A stretch of 6,716 bases of DNA from Planctomycetaceae bacterium UBA4732 (GCA_002404095.1 DHJA01000135.1:13080-19795), one strand, 5' to 3'; numbered from the stretch's first letter, positions 1 through 6,522 are shown. Numbers and translations: made by a program. The notes: generated by a model not told the origin, from the sequence alone.

Positions 1-32
1 CCCCCCCCGCCCCCCCCCCCCGGGGGGGGGGG
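1..32. repeat. C-run/G-run low-complexity tract
   Basis: The window opens with C8-G, then 12 C followed directly by 11 G. The C-run and G-run are self-complementary, so the tract could fold back on itself or form G-rich structures. It is also the kind of sequence seen at poorly resolved contig ends, so it may be partly an assembly or sequencing artefact. No gene or protein signal overlaps it. Confidence 0.6.
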
Positions 33-74
33 TTTTCCCCCGCCCTGACCCGGACGATTGCCGGAATCAAAAGC

Positions 75-103
75 TATACTCGCGACCCTACCGCCCGTAT
101 AAA
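75..103 (+). promoter_or_regulatory. Possible weak promoter for the TPR/receiver gene
   Basis: In otherwise GC-rich DNA there are two AT-rich hexamers resembling a sigma-70 -10 element: TATACT at 75-80 (5 of 6 matches to TATAAT) and TATAAA at 98-103. Neither has a convincing -35 hexamer at normal spacing, since TTGCCG at 58-63 is too close to the first. The call rests on position upstream of the gene at 214 and on base composition only. The rest of 33-213 shows no gene. Confidence 0.2.
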
Positions 104-213
104 CCGGCCGCTTTCGCCGCGTCGGTTAGACAAACGCCGATTCTTAGCCCAGAGTTACATGCCAAGGCGCACGCGCCCGACGTGGATGCCGCGCAAATAA
201 GGAGAGAATCGGT

Positions 214-1140
214 ATGGTCCAGCTTGAGGCGGTGGATCAGGTGAAGCAAGGCATCGCCCTAGCGCGAGCCGGCGACAAACTCCAGGCGCGGCCGCTGCTG
301 CGTCAGGCCGTCGAACACGATCCCGCCAATGAGCTGGCATGGTTGTGGTTGGCGAGCGTAGCGGAATCGCCTCAAGAAGCTTTGACGGCCCTGGAGCGCG
401 TCCTGGCGCTCCACCCGGATCACGAACAGGCCCGCGCCGCGGCTCACGCCGCGAGGTTGAAGGGCGGCGTCGCGGCGGCCCGGGCGCACCAGAACACCCC
501 CGCCCGCGAGCTGCTTCATGCCGTGGTCGCCGCTGAACCGGAAAATGAATTGGCCTGGATGTGGCTGGCGAACGTCGCGGAGTCGCCCACTGAGGCCGCG
601 ACTTGCCTGGAGAAAGTGCTGGCAATCAATCCCGATAACGACCTCGCCCGCTCTACTTACGAGCGCTGCCGACCCGTCGCCCGCGCCGCTTTGCCCCCCC
701 CGGCGGCGACGCCGATCGCACCGAGCGCGTCGCTTCCTGAGTATGCTCGTAAAACGGTCCTCTTAGTGGACGATGATCCGGCCGTCCGCGAAGCACTAAC
801 CCAAGTGCTTGCGGATCGCGGCTATCAAATCGTGGCCGGGGCCGACGGCTACGAAGCGATCAGTGTGTTGCGCGACCACGGCGCGCCCGATCTCATCCTG
901 CTCGCCGCGGCCTTGCCGGGCGGACTGGACGGGCATCAGCTCTGCAAACTTCTGCGTGAAAACGCGGCGACAGCTCAAGTACCCATGATTCTGCTCTCCG
1001 AAACGAACAGTTTCGTAAGCAAAATGCGCGGCCGCATGGCCGGCGCCGTGGCCGAACTTGTCAAGCCGTTCCTGGCGGCGGACTTGCTGCGGCTGATGGA
1101 GGAGTTTTGTCCGCTAAAGACGGCGGACAAAGCGAACTGA
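214..1140 (+). CDS. TPR-repeat protein with degenerate response-regulator receiver domain
   Basis: A 308-residue, probably cytoplasmic protein with no signal peptide or membrane segment. Residues about 10-77 and 86-152 are two copies of a TPR-like unit; each contains 'NELAW.WLA.VAESP' and a 'VLA..PD' ending, pointing to protein-protein contacts. A Pro/Ala-rich linker (about 153-178) leads to a CheY-like receiver domain (about 180-300). The receiver keeps the acidic pair D186/D187 ('VLLVDDDP'), the switch Ser S262 and the Lys K284 ('VKPF'). The segment 'KMRGRMAGAVAELVKPF' is typical of PilG/PatA-type receivers. The phosphorylation site is abnormal: 'PDLILLAAALPGG' has Ala231 where Asp is expected, plus one extra residue before 'LDG'. 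Phosphoryl acceptance is therefore unlikely, and a constitutive docking role is inferred. The start has GGAG at 201-204, 9 nt before the ATG. The partner and pathway are unknown; the gene converges on the hflC/hflK operon and is probably independent of it. Confidence 0.88.
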   Translation: MVQLEAVDQVKQGIALARAGDKLQARPLLRQAVEHDPANELAWLWLASVAESPQEALTALERVLALHPDHEQARAAAHAARLKGGVAAARAHQNTPARELLHAVVAAEPENELAWMWLANVAESPTEAATCLEKVLAINPDNDLARSTYERCRPVARAALPPPAATPIAPSASLPEYARKTVLLVDDDPAVREALTQVLADRGYQIVAGADGYEAISVLRDHGAPDLILLAAALPGGLDGHQLCKLLRENAATAQVPMILLSETNSFVSKMRGRMAGAVAELVKPFLAADLLRLMEEFCPLKTADKAN

Positions 1141-1152
1141 CGAGTCCGCCGA

Positions 1153-1239
1153 GTAGGGTCTCAGTTTGTCCCATAGGTCCCATAGGTCCTATAGAACCTA
1201 TAAGACCTATGGGACTTATGGGACAAACTGAGACCCTAC
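1153..1239. repeat. Long near-perfect inverted repeat between convergent genes
   Basis: Two 42-nt arms surround a 3-nt loop (1195-1197). There are 40 Watson-Crick pairs, one G-T pair (1176/1216) and one mismatch (1189/1203). The inner part of the left arm is three tandem 9-nt units: GTCCCATAG, GTCCCATAG, GTCCTATAG. The hairpin sits 12 nt after the stop of the TPR/receiver gene and 11 nt after the stop of the opposing hflK-like gene, so it could end transcription or protect 3' ends in both directions. There is no T-run on either side, so it is not a textbook intrinsic terminator. It is related to the palindrome at 3228-3291 (26 of 31 identical bases from GTTTGTCC to CTATAG). Confidence 0.9.
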
Positions 1240-1250
1240 CGTCCGCCGTA

Positions 1251-2195
1251 TCACGGCCGCTTCCGCGGCAGCGGCGCGATGTTCAGGTCCAGGCCGTCGG
1301 GTCCGAGGTGGTCGTCGAGTAGGCCGATCCGGCCGCCCTCTTTCAGCTTCGCGAACAATTTGCCTCTTTCTTCTTCCCATATCTGACGCAGATACTCAGG
1401 GTTGGTGCGACGGCCTTCGCGGTACTGGCGCAGGCGGTTCATAAAACTCTCGGCGTCCCGATCCGCGAGCAGTTTCCGGCCGGACGTATAGGCGGCCGTC
1501 TCTTGGCCTATGCGGTATTGGTCCGACAACGCCGTGCGCCATTGACTTTCCGCCTCCTGTTCGGCGTTGTTCAACTTCGTGGCGATGCGCGTCTGTTCGC
1601 GGGCTACGTCGTCGAAGGCCGGCTTCACCTCGTCCGGCGGCGCGATCAGAGCCACCGGCGCGTCCAGCACTTCCACGCCCAGAGCGTAGTCCTTGATGCG
1701 TTCTTGGACCTGCTCGATCAACGCCGCTCGCAGAGCCACTTTGCCATTGAGCAGCGCTTCATCGACGGTGCGGCTGGCGACCCATTCGGCCATCACCGTC
1801 TCCGCGGCCCGCGCCGTCAGGCCGTCAACGCGGTCGGCCTGCACGACGTAATCGGCGACCTGATCGGGGCGGATTTTGTAGTAGATCGCGGCCTGCACGT
1901 TGACGAGGTTGTGGTCGCCGGTAAGCAATTGGCCGGGCGGCATCGCGGCGTCGCCGCCTTCCTGGTAGCCGACGATCACGCGCCGCAGGTGGTCTACGGC
2001 GACCCGATCCACGCGATCCACGCCCCACGGCATTCCGAGATGCAGCCCCGGTTCAGGCCGCTCCGGCAGCACGCGCCCGAAACGTCGCACCACCGCGGAC
2101 TCGCCCGGCAGCACTTGATAAAGCCCCGTCGCCGCGTAGCCCAGTAGCAGCACTGTGGATAAACCGAATAGTAAAAGTAGCAAATGTCGTTTCAC
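1251..2195 (-). CDS. hflK: Stand-alone HflK-like SPFH (prohibitin-family) membrane protein
   Basis: A 314-residue protein with one N-terminal membrane helix (about 4-24) followed by an SPFH/band-7 domain (about 25-200) and a charged, probably coiled-coil tail (about 195-285). HflK-family marks are 'PGESAVVRRFGR' (30-41), 'PGLHLGMPW' (49-57), 'LLTGDHNLV' (90-98) and 'PPDEVKPAFDDV' (186-197). HflK with HflC modulates the membrane protease FtsH from the periplasmic side; that role is transferred from the family. The long Gly-rich cytoplasmic N-terminus of E. coli HflK is absent, as the protein begins almost directly in the helix. The start is GTG at 2195-2193, overlapping the hflC TGA as GTGA, with a purine-rich GGGGGAAGG just upstream, so translational coupling to hflC is likely. 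It is a paralogue of the SPFH domain fused to the ATPase upstream, so calling it the HflK partner of HflC is reasonable but not certain. Confidence 0.85.
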   Translation of the reverse strand: MKRHLLLLLFGLSTVLLLGYAATGLYQVLPGESAVVRRFGRVLPERPEPGLHLGMPWGVDRVDRVAVDHLRRVIVGYQEGGDAAMPPGQLLTGDHNLVNVQAAIYYKIRPDQVADYVVQADRVDGLTARAAETVMAEWVASRTVDEALLNGKVALRAALIEQVQERIKDYALGVEVLDAPVALIAPPDEVKPAFDDVAREQTRIATKLNNAEQEAESQWRTALSDQYRIGQETAAYTSGRKLLADRDAESFMNRLRQYREGRRTNPEYLRQIWEEERGKLFAKLKEGGRIGLLDDHLGPDGLDLNIAPLPRKRP

Positions 2196-3205
2196 TTGCC
2201 TTCCCCCTTCGCCGTCGGATTGATCGGGGGAATGGGACGGCCCGACGGCGGGCCGCTCGGGTTGGGAGGGTTGAACAGCGTATCGAACATCTCACGGTGG
2301 GTGGACAACAATAAAGTACTCTTGTTGTCGCCGAGAATGCGCTGGTAGTCCTCGAGTTTTTTGAGGAAAGTATAGAACTGTGGGTCTTGCCGGGCGGCGT
2401 CGGCGCGAATGCGGTCGGCCGCGGCGTCGGCTTGGCCGCGCAGCCGCACGGCGTCCGCCTCCGCCCCCGTGCGCAGCTCGCTCACCTTGCGGTCGCTGGC
2501 GCTTTTGATGTCCGCCGCCAGCCTTTCGCCTTCGCTGCGGTAGTCGGCCGACTTCTTCTCGCGCTCGCTGATGATGCGGTCAAAAATGGCCTGACGCACG
2601 GCCGGCGGGTGATTTGTGCGCCGAAGGCGCACGTCTACGACCTCGACGCCCCACTCTTCCAAGGCCGTCTGTCTCAAGGGGTGACTACCCCCTTCGAGGA
2701 GTTGTTTTCTTAATTCCTCGCGTTTGTCGTCCACTCGGCCCGGTTCCGTGCTGACCAACTCGTCCAGCTCCATCTTGCCAACGGCGGCGCCGAGTTCGCT
2801 GTTCAGCCGCTGACCCAGTACGGAACGCGCCCCGTCGATGCCGCCCACGCTGCGGATAAAGCGGTCCACGGCCGGCGCGTCGGCGATGCGCCAGCAAACG
2901 TAGGCGTCGATGGTCAACGTCTTGTCGATGGTGTTGCGCTTGGCGTCGCGGGTGAGCAATTCCGCCCCTGGCAGGTCGAAATACTGCAAACGGCGGTCGA
3001 AGCGCTGAACGGATTGGATGGGCCAAGGAAGGCGAAAGTGAAGGCCGGCTTGGGCGTCATCGGCGCCGTCGTAGGTGGCAACGTGCCGGCCGAACTGGGT
3101 CAGGTAGACGAATTCGGTGCGATCCACCGTGAACGCCGACAGGGCGCTTATGACGAGCGCCGCCAACAGACCGAAGACCAGAGAGATAAGTATTTTTCTG
3201 TGCAT
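2192..3205 (-). CDS. hflC: HflC-like SPFH protein, putative FtsH protease modulator
   Basis: A 337-residue protein, close to the 334 residues of E. coli HflC. It has a signal-anchor helix (about 5-25), then an SPFH domain with 'AGLHFRLPWPIQSV' (53-66), 'FDRRLQYFDLPG' (69-80) and 'TRDAKRNTIDKTLTIDAYV' (85-103). HflC-specific features follow: 'WGVEVVDVRLRRTNHP' (185-200), 'RSEGERLAADIKSASDRK' (223-240, coiled coil) and 'DPQFYTFLKKLEDY' (274-287). Residues 312-330 form a proline-rich tail that looks lineage-specific. The known family role is to form, with HflK, a periplasmic cage restraining FtsH. The ATG at 3205-3203 has only a weak GAG-type Shine-Dalgarno. The gene lies 107 bp downstream of the ATPase-SPFH fusion gene, with a 64-nt palindrome in that gap, and overlaps the following hflK-like gene by 4 nt. 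The HflC assignment over other SPFH proteins is fairly secure. Confidence 0.88.
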   Translation of the reverse strand: MHRKILISLVFGLLAALVISALSAFTVDRTEFVYLTQFGRHVATYDGADDAQAGLHFRLPWPIQSVQRFDRRLQYFDLPGAELLTRDAKRNTIDKTLTIDAYVCWRIADAPAVDRFIRSVGGIDGARSVLGQRLNSELGAAVGKMELDELVSTEPGRVDDKREELRKQLLEGGSHPLRQTALEEWGVEVVDVRLRRTNHPPAVRQAIFDRIISEREKKSADYRSEGERLAADIKSASDRKVSELRTGAEADAVRLRGQADAAADRIRADAARQDPQFYTFLKKLEDYQRILGDNKSTLLLSTHREMFDTLFNPPNPSGPPSGRPIPPINPTAKGEGK

Positions 3206-3227
3206 GGCTATCTCAGCTCGGTGGCGC

Positions 3228-3291
3228 TTCCGTTTGTCCTATTAGTCCCATGAGTCCTATAGGACTCATGGGACTAATAGGACAAACGGAA
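3228..3291. repeat. Perfect 64-nt palindrome inside the operon
   Basis: Every base from 3228 to 3259 pairs with 3291 to 3260 (32 pairs, no spacer, centre TCCTA/TAGGA); as RNA it would need a small loop of about 4 nt. The arm is built of 9-nt units starting GTCC: GTCCTATTA, GTCCCATGA, GTCCTATAG. It lies almost exactly mid-gap, 21 nt from the stop of the ATPase-SPFH gene and 22 nt from the hflC start. No T-run follows on the minus strand, so full termination is not expected. Partial read-through control, RNase processing or mRNA 3'-end protection are possible. It belongs to the same family as 1153-1239. Confidence 0.92.
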
Positions 3292-3312
3292 ACATAACCC
3301 TCCGTTCGTATT

Positions 3313-6300
3313 TCACGGTTCCTCGGCCGGCAACGCGAACGGCGTCAGCCATAAATGGCGCCGGCCCGGCACGTTGTCCGCATCGATTATCACCTTTTCG
3401 CGATCCGTCAAGGCGGATGCCAATGCTTCCCAGTACAGCCGGAAATCCGTCAGCACCATCTGCCGGGCGACCGCGTCCGCCCTGCGTTCCCGATAATGGC
3501 GCTCCGCATTGTCGGCTGGTATATCGCTCAGGGTTTCGAGCATGGCGCCGCGCAGTAAGTCCCATTCTTGCTCCCACGCCAGCGCTTTACGAGCGCGGAC
3601 GCGGGCCGTCACGGCGTCGCGCGCCGCCTCGGCCCGCCGTACCTTGTCGAGCGCCGCCGCTTCCGCCCTGCGCACCGTTTGCAGACTATTCGCCTCCTGT
3701 TTTCGCTCCTGGGACAACGCCTCGCTTGTGGCCTGGTTGACTCGCTCGTCGCGCTTTTCCATCGCCGTCGTCACCTGATGGTACGCCTCCACCACTTCCT
3801 GCGGCGGATGCAAGTCGGCCAGCGACAATCCTTCCAACCGAACGCCCAGCCTATTCCCTTCGCAGCGTTGCCGCAGCCGATCCAACGCGGCGATGTGAAA
3901 CGCTTCGCGATCCGTCGTCAGCAGATCGGCGAACGTCCGGCCGGCGACCAACTCGCGTAGCACCGATTCGGCGGCGCCGCGCACCACGTTCGGCGCGTCG
4001 TTTACCTCGAACAGGTAGACGCGCGCGTCGCTAATCGTGAAACGGATCGTCGCTTGCATCTCGACGAGGTTGCCGTCGCCAGTCATCATCACCGCTTCTT
4101 CAGGAATGCGGCGAATGCCGTCGTCGCCGTGCGTACTCGACCAGCTGCGCACTATCGGCCGATCGCCCGTTGGCGCCGTGTCGCGGAATCCGACTTCCAC
4201 CGTGACGAGCCGGTCGGGCTGAACGCGCGTCACCACGTCCACTGGCCACGGCCAGCATAGGTGTAAGCCGGGGTCGAGATCGTCCGGCAGCGCTCGGCCG
4301 AAGCGGCGCACCACCGCGCACTCGTCCGGCCCGATGACGGCCAACCCGCTTAATCCGTAGAGTATCGCCGCCAGCAGACAGACCGCTGTCGCGGCGGGTC
4401 GCCAATGATGTAGCAGCCAGTGCAAGCTGGCTTCCACATCGAGCCACTTCTCCAGCCGGTGGTTGACGCCAATCATCCGGTCGCGCCAGCCGGACCACGC
4501 CGGCCGCTCGAACGTCAGCAGCCGCATCGCGTTCAATAGCACTACCAGCGATCCAATTTGGTGATAAATCACGGCCGCCAACGGCGATTGCTCATACCAC
4601 CAGGCCGTTGGCGCCAGCAACGGCCACAGCCACGCCGTCAGCACCACGCCGGCGGCGTTGACGCCGAACGCGAAGATGAAAATGTTTTGCCGGATGACGC
4701 GCACCGTCTCGCGCGACAATCGCACCAACAGCGGTAGGTGTTTCAGCCCGTCGGCGCTGAGCAGCACCACATCGCCAGCCTCAGCGGCCACGTCGGCGCC
4801 GCCGGCGACCGCCACGCCCACGTCGGCTTTAGCCAGGGCCGGAGCGTCGTTGACGCCGTCGCCGACCATCGCCACGCGCTTGTTCTCTGCTTGCCATGCG
4901 GCGATAAACTCGGCTTTTTGCTGGGGCAATAGTTCGGCATGAACTTCAAGAAACCCCAGCGCTTCGGCTATGCGTTTCGCGGGCGCGGCGCGATCACCGG
5001 TCAATAGCGCGATGTCGGCGATGCCCAAGCCGCGCAATTCCCCTAGCATCGCCGCCGCTTCAGCGCGTGCTTTATCCCGCGCGCCGACGGCGCCAAGCAC
5101 CCGGCCATTGAGGGCGACCAGTAGCGCCGTCTGCCCGCCGGCGTCAACCCGCTCTAGCAGAGCCAACGCTTCCGGCGGCAGGAGTACGCCATGCTCCTCC
5201 AGCAAGCGGCGGTTGCCAACGATCACGGCGCCGGCCGCGACGTGGGCCGTCACTCCGCCGCCGGGGTGAGCGCGGAAATCTTCGGCGCCTTCCGGCGACA
5301 ACCCACACCGAGCCGCTTCTTGCAGGATGAGCCGGGCGAGCGGATGTTCACTGCCCTGTTCCGCCGCCGCGGCAACGGCCAACATATTATCGACATTTGC
5401 CCCCTCAAGAGGAGCTATGTCTCCAATCTCCAGCGTCCCCTCGGTGAGTGTGCCGGTCTTGTCAAAGGCAAAGGCGTTGACGCTCGCCAACCGTTCCAGA
5501 ACGGAACCGCCTTTGAGGAGAATGCCCGTACCTCCCAACCGGCCCAACGCGGCGAGGACGGCAGCCGGCGTCGCCAGGATGAGGGCGCACGGACACGCCA
5601 CCACCAGCACCGCCAGTGCGGGCGGTATGCTTTGGCCGAGGGCGCTGGTCTGCGTCGGATCGTAGAAAGGCAGCCGATTGCCGTCCCGGTCGCGGCCCCA
5701 GACGCTCGCGCCGACGAGGGCGCCGACAAAGGTGAGGGCCGTAAGGGCGAGAACGGCCGGCAGAAACCAGCGCGCCAATCGGTCGGCGGTGCGCTCGATG
5801 GGCGCCTTGTCCCTGAGGGCGCGGGCGGTAAGCTCAATGACCTGGCCGACGACGGTGTGTTCCGCAATGCGCCGCGCCTCAATGGTGAGCGCGCCGAATT
5901 GGTTGAGCGAACCGGCCAGCACCTCGTCACCCGGCCCCCTCTCCGCAGGTAGACTCTCGCCGGTCAACGCGCTGACATCCAGCGATGAGCGGCCCTCGAC
6001 AACGACGCCGTCGGCCGGCACACGGGCGCCGGGCTTGACGACGACGTGATCGCCGGCGCGCAGTTCGGCGACGAGGATGCGCTCTTCGCGGCCGTCGCGC
6101 AATCGCCAACAACGACGCGGGCAAATGGCGACGATGGAGCGCACCGCGCGTTGGGTGCGCTCGAAAGTGAGGTGTTCGAGGCACTCGCCGAGGAGGCCGA
6201 CGAAAACGACTTCCTCGGCGACCTCCGGCCGTCGCGCGAGAATGGCGGCGACGCAGGCCACGGCAATGGCGAGGTCGGCGCCGATGCGGCCCTCAAAAAG

Positions 6301-6522
6301 CGAGTCAAGAGAGCCGTAAAGGATGCGAGCGCCGCCGAGGACGGCCGGCACGAGAGCAAGGCGGAAACGCCAGCCGAATAGGCTAACATCGTCCGCGCCG
6401 GTGGAGAGCCAGAGCCAGAAGTCGGCGCCGATGAGCAAAGCGAGAACGGACGTGAGGAGGTAGAGGAACAGCCGGCTTTCCGGCTGAAGGTTCTTGCCGG
6501 CATGGGAGATCTCGCGGTGCAT
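3313..6522 (-). CDS. P1B-like heavy-metal P-type ATPase fused to a C-terminal HflK-like SPFH domain
   Basis: This is one continuous frame of 1,069 residues from the ATG at 6522; numbering here counts from an upstream in-frame ATG at 6639 (1,108 residues), so this start is M40. The pump half (about 57-710) has four helices (about 57-77, 92-110, 122-137, 141-158), the actuator motif TGE (226-228), and two helices around CPC (349-351). It then has the phosphorylation motif DKTGTLT with acceptor D393, the P1B mark SEHPLA (H432), TGD (547-549), GDGVNDAP (593-600) and two final helices. All catalytic residues are present, so active cation transport by ATP hydrolysis is inferred. No N-terminal HMA metal-binding domain exists. 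Helix 8 reads 'HQIGSLVVLLNAMRLL', which does not assign the metal. After a linker (about 711-747) come a ninth helix (about 748-769), an HflK-type SPFH domain with 'VVRRFGR' and 'MMTGDGNLV', and a coiled coil (about 955-1025). The M40 start is preferred because the longer one lies in a probable insertion-element end; neither has a Shine-Dalgarno. Confidence 0.88.
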   Translation of the reverse strand: MHREISHAGKNLQPESRLFLYLLTSVLALLIGADFWLWLSTGADDVSLFGWRFRLALVPAVLGGARILYGSLDSLFEGRIGADLAIAVACVAAILARRPEVAEEVVFVGLLGECLEHLTFERTQRAVRSIVAICPRRCWRLRDGREERILVAELRAGDHVVVKPGARVPADGVVVEGRSSLDVSALTGESLPAERGPGDEVLAGSLNQFGALTIEARRIAEHTVVGQVIELTARALRDKAPIERTADRLARWFLPAVLALTALTFVGALVGASVWGRDRDGNRLPFYDPTQTSALGQSIPPALAVLVVACPCALILATPAAVLAALGRLGGTGILLKGGSVLERLASVNAFAFDKTGTLTEGTLEIGDIAPLEGANVDNMLAVAAAAEQGSEHPLARLILQEAARCGLSPEGAEDFRAHPGGGVTAHVAAGAVIVGNRRLLEEHGVLLPPEALALLERVDAGGQTALLVALNGRVLGAVGARDKARAEAAAMLGELRGLGIADIALLTGDRAAPAKRIAEALGFLEVHAELLPQQKAEFIAAWQAENKRVAMVGDGVNDAPALAKADVGVAVAGGADVAAEAGDVVLLSADGLKHLPLLVRLSRETVRVIRQNIFIFAFGVNAAGVVLTAWLWPLLAPTAWWYEQSPLAAVIYHQIGSLVVLLNAMRLLTFERPAWSGWRDRMIGVNHRLEKWLDVEASLHWLLHHWRPAATAVCLLAAILYGLSGLAVIGPDECAVVRRFGRALPDDLDPGLHLCWPWPVDVVTRVQPDRLVTVEVGFRDTAPTGDRPIVRSWSSTHGDDGIRRIPEEAVMMTGDGNLVEMQATIRFTISDARVYLFEVNDAPNVVRGAAESVLRELVAGRTFADLLTTDREAFHIAALDRLRQRCEGNRLGVRLEGLSLADLHPPQEVVEAYHQVTTAMEKRDERVNQATSEALSQERKQEANSLQTVRRAEAAALDKVRRAEAARDAVTARVRARKALAWEQEWDLLRGAMLETLSDIPADNAERHYRERRADAVARQMVLTDFRLYWEALASALTDREKVIIDADNVPGRRHLWLTPFALPAEEP

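Noticed and set aside
155..625. Minus-strand frame of 156 codons opposite the TPR repeats
   Set aside because: Its Arg/Pro-rich composition with no motif is typical of a shadow; the plus-strand gene has a Shine-Dalgarno and TPR and receiver domains.
1165..1227. Tandem 9-nt units as a CRISPR-like array
   Set aside because: The units are contiguous with no spacers, are far too short for CRISPR repeats, and form a single hairpin.
1153..1239. Hairpin as a classical intrinsic terminator
   Set aside because: The stem is far longer than usual and there is no T-run on either strand after it, so it is recorded as a repeat with a possible termination role.
1107..1322. Plus-strand 71-codon frame giving a Pro-Ile-Gly repeat peptide
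   Set aside because: The repeat peptide is a translation of the 9-nt units of the hairpin at 1153-1239. The frame overlaps the ends of two solid genes and has no ribosome site.
1503..2147. Plus-strand frame of 214 codons opposite the hflK-like gene
   Set aside because: It is antisense to a gene with clear SPFH motifs, is His/Arg/Val-rich with no recognisable domain, and is explained by high-GC codon structure on the opposite strand.
4396..4506. ATPase-SPFH junction as a frameshift or misjoined gene pair
   Set aside because: The frame is open throughout with a plausible linker, both halves are intact, and the joined topology is consistent; no internal start with a ribosome site was evident before the SPFH helix.
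5191..5952. Plus-strand frame of 253 codons opposite the ATPase
   Set aside because: It lies entirely antisense to the DKTGT and CPC regions of the ATPase and has no family motif; it is a GC-rich shadow frame.
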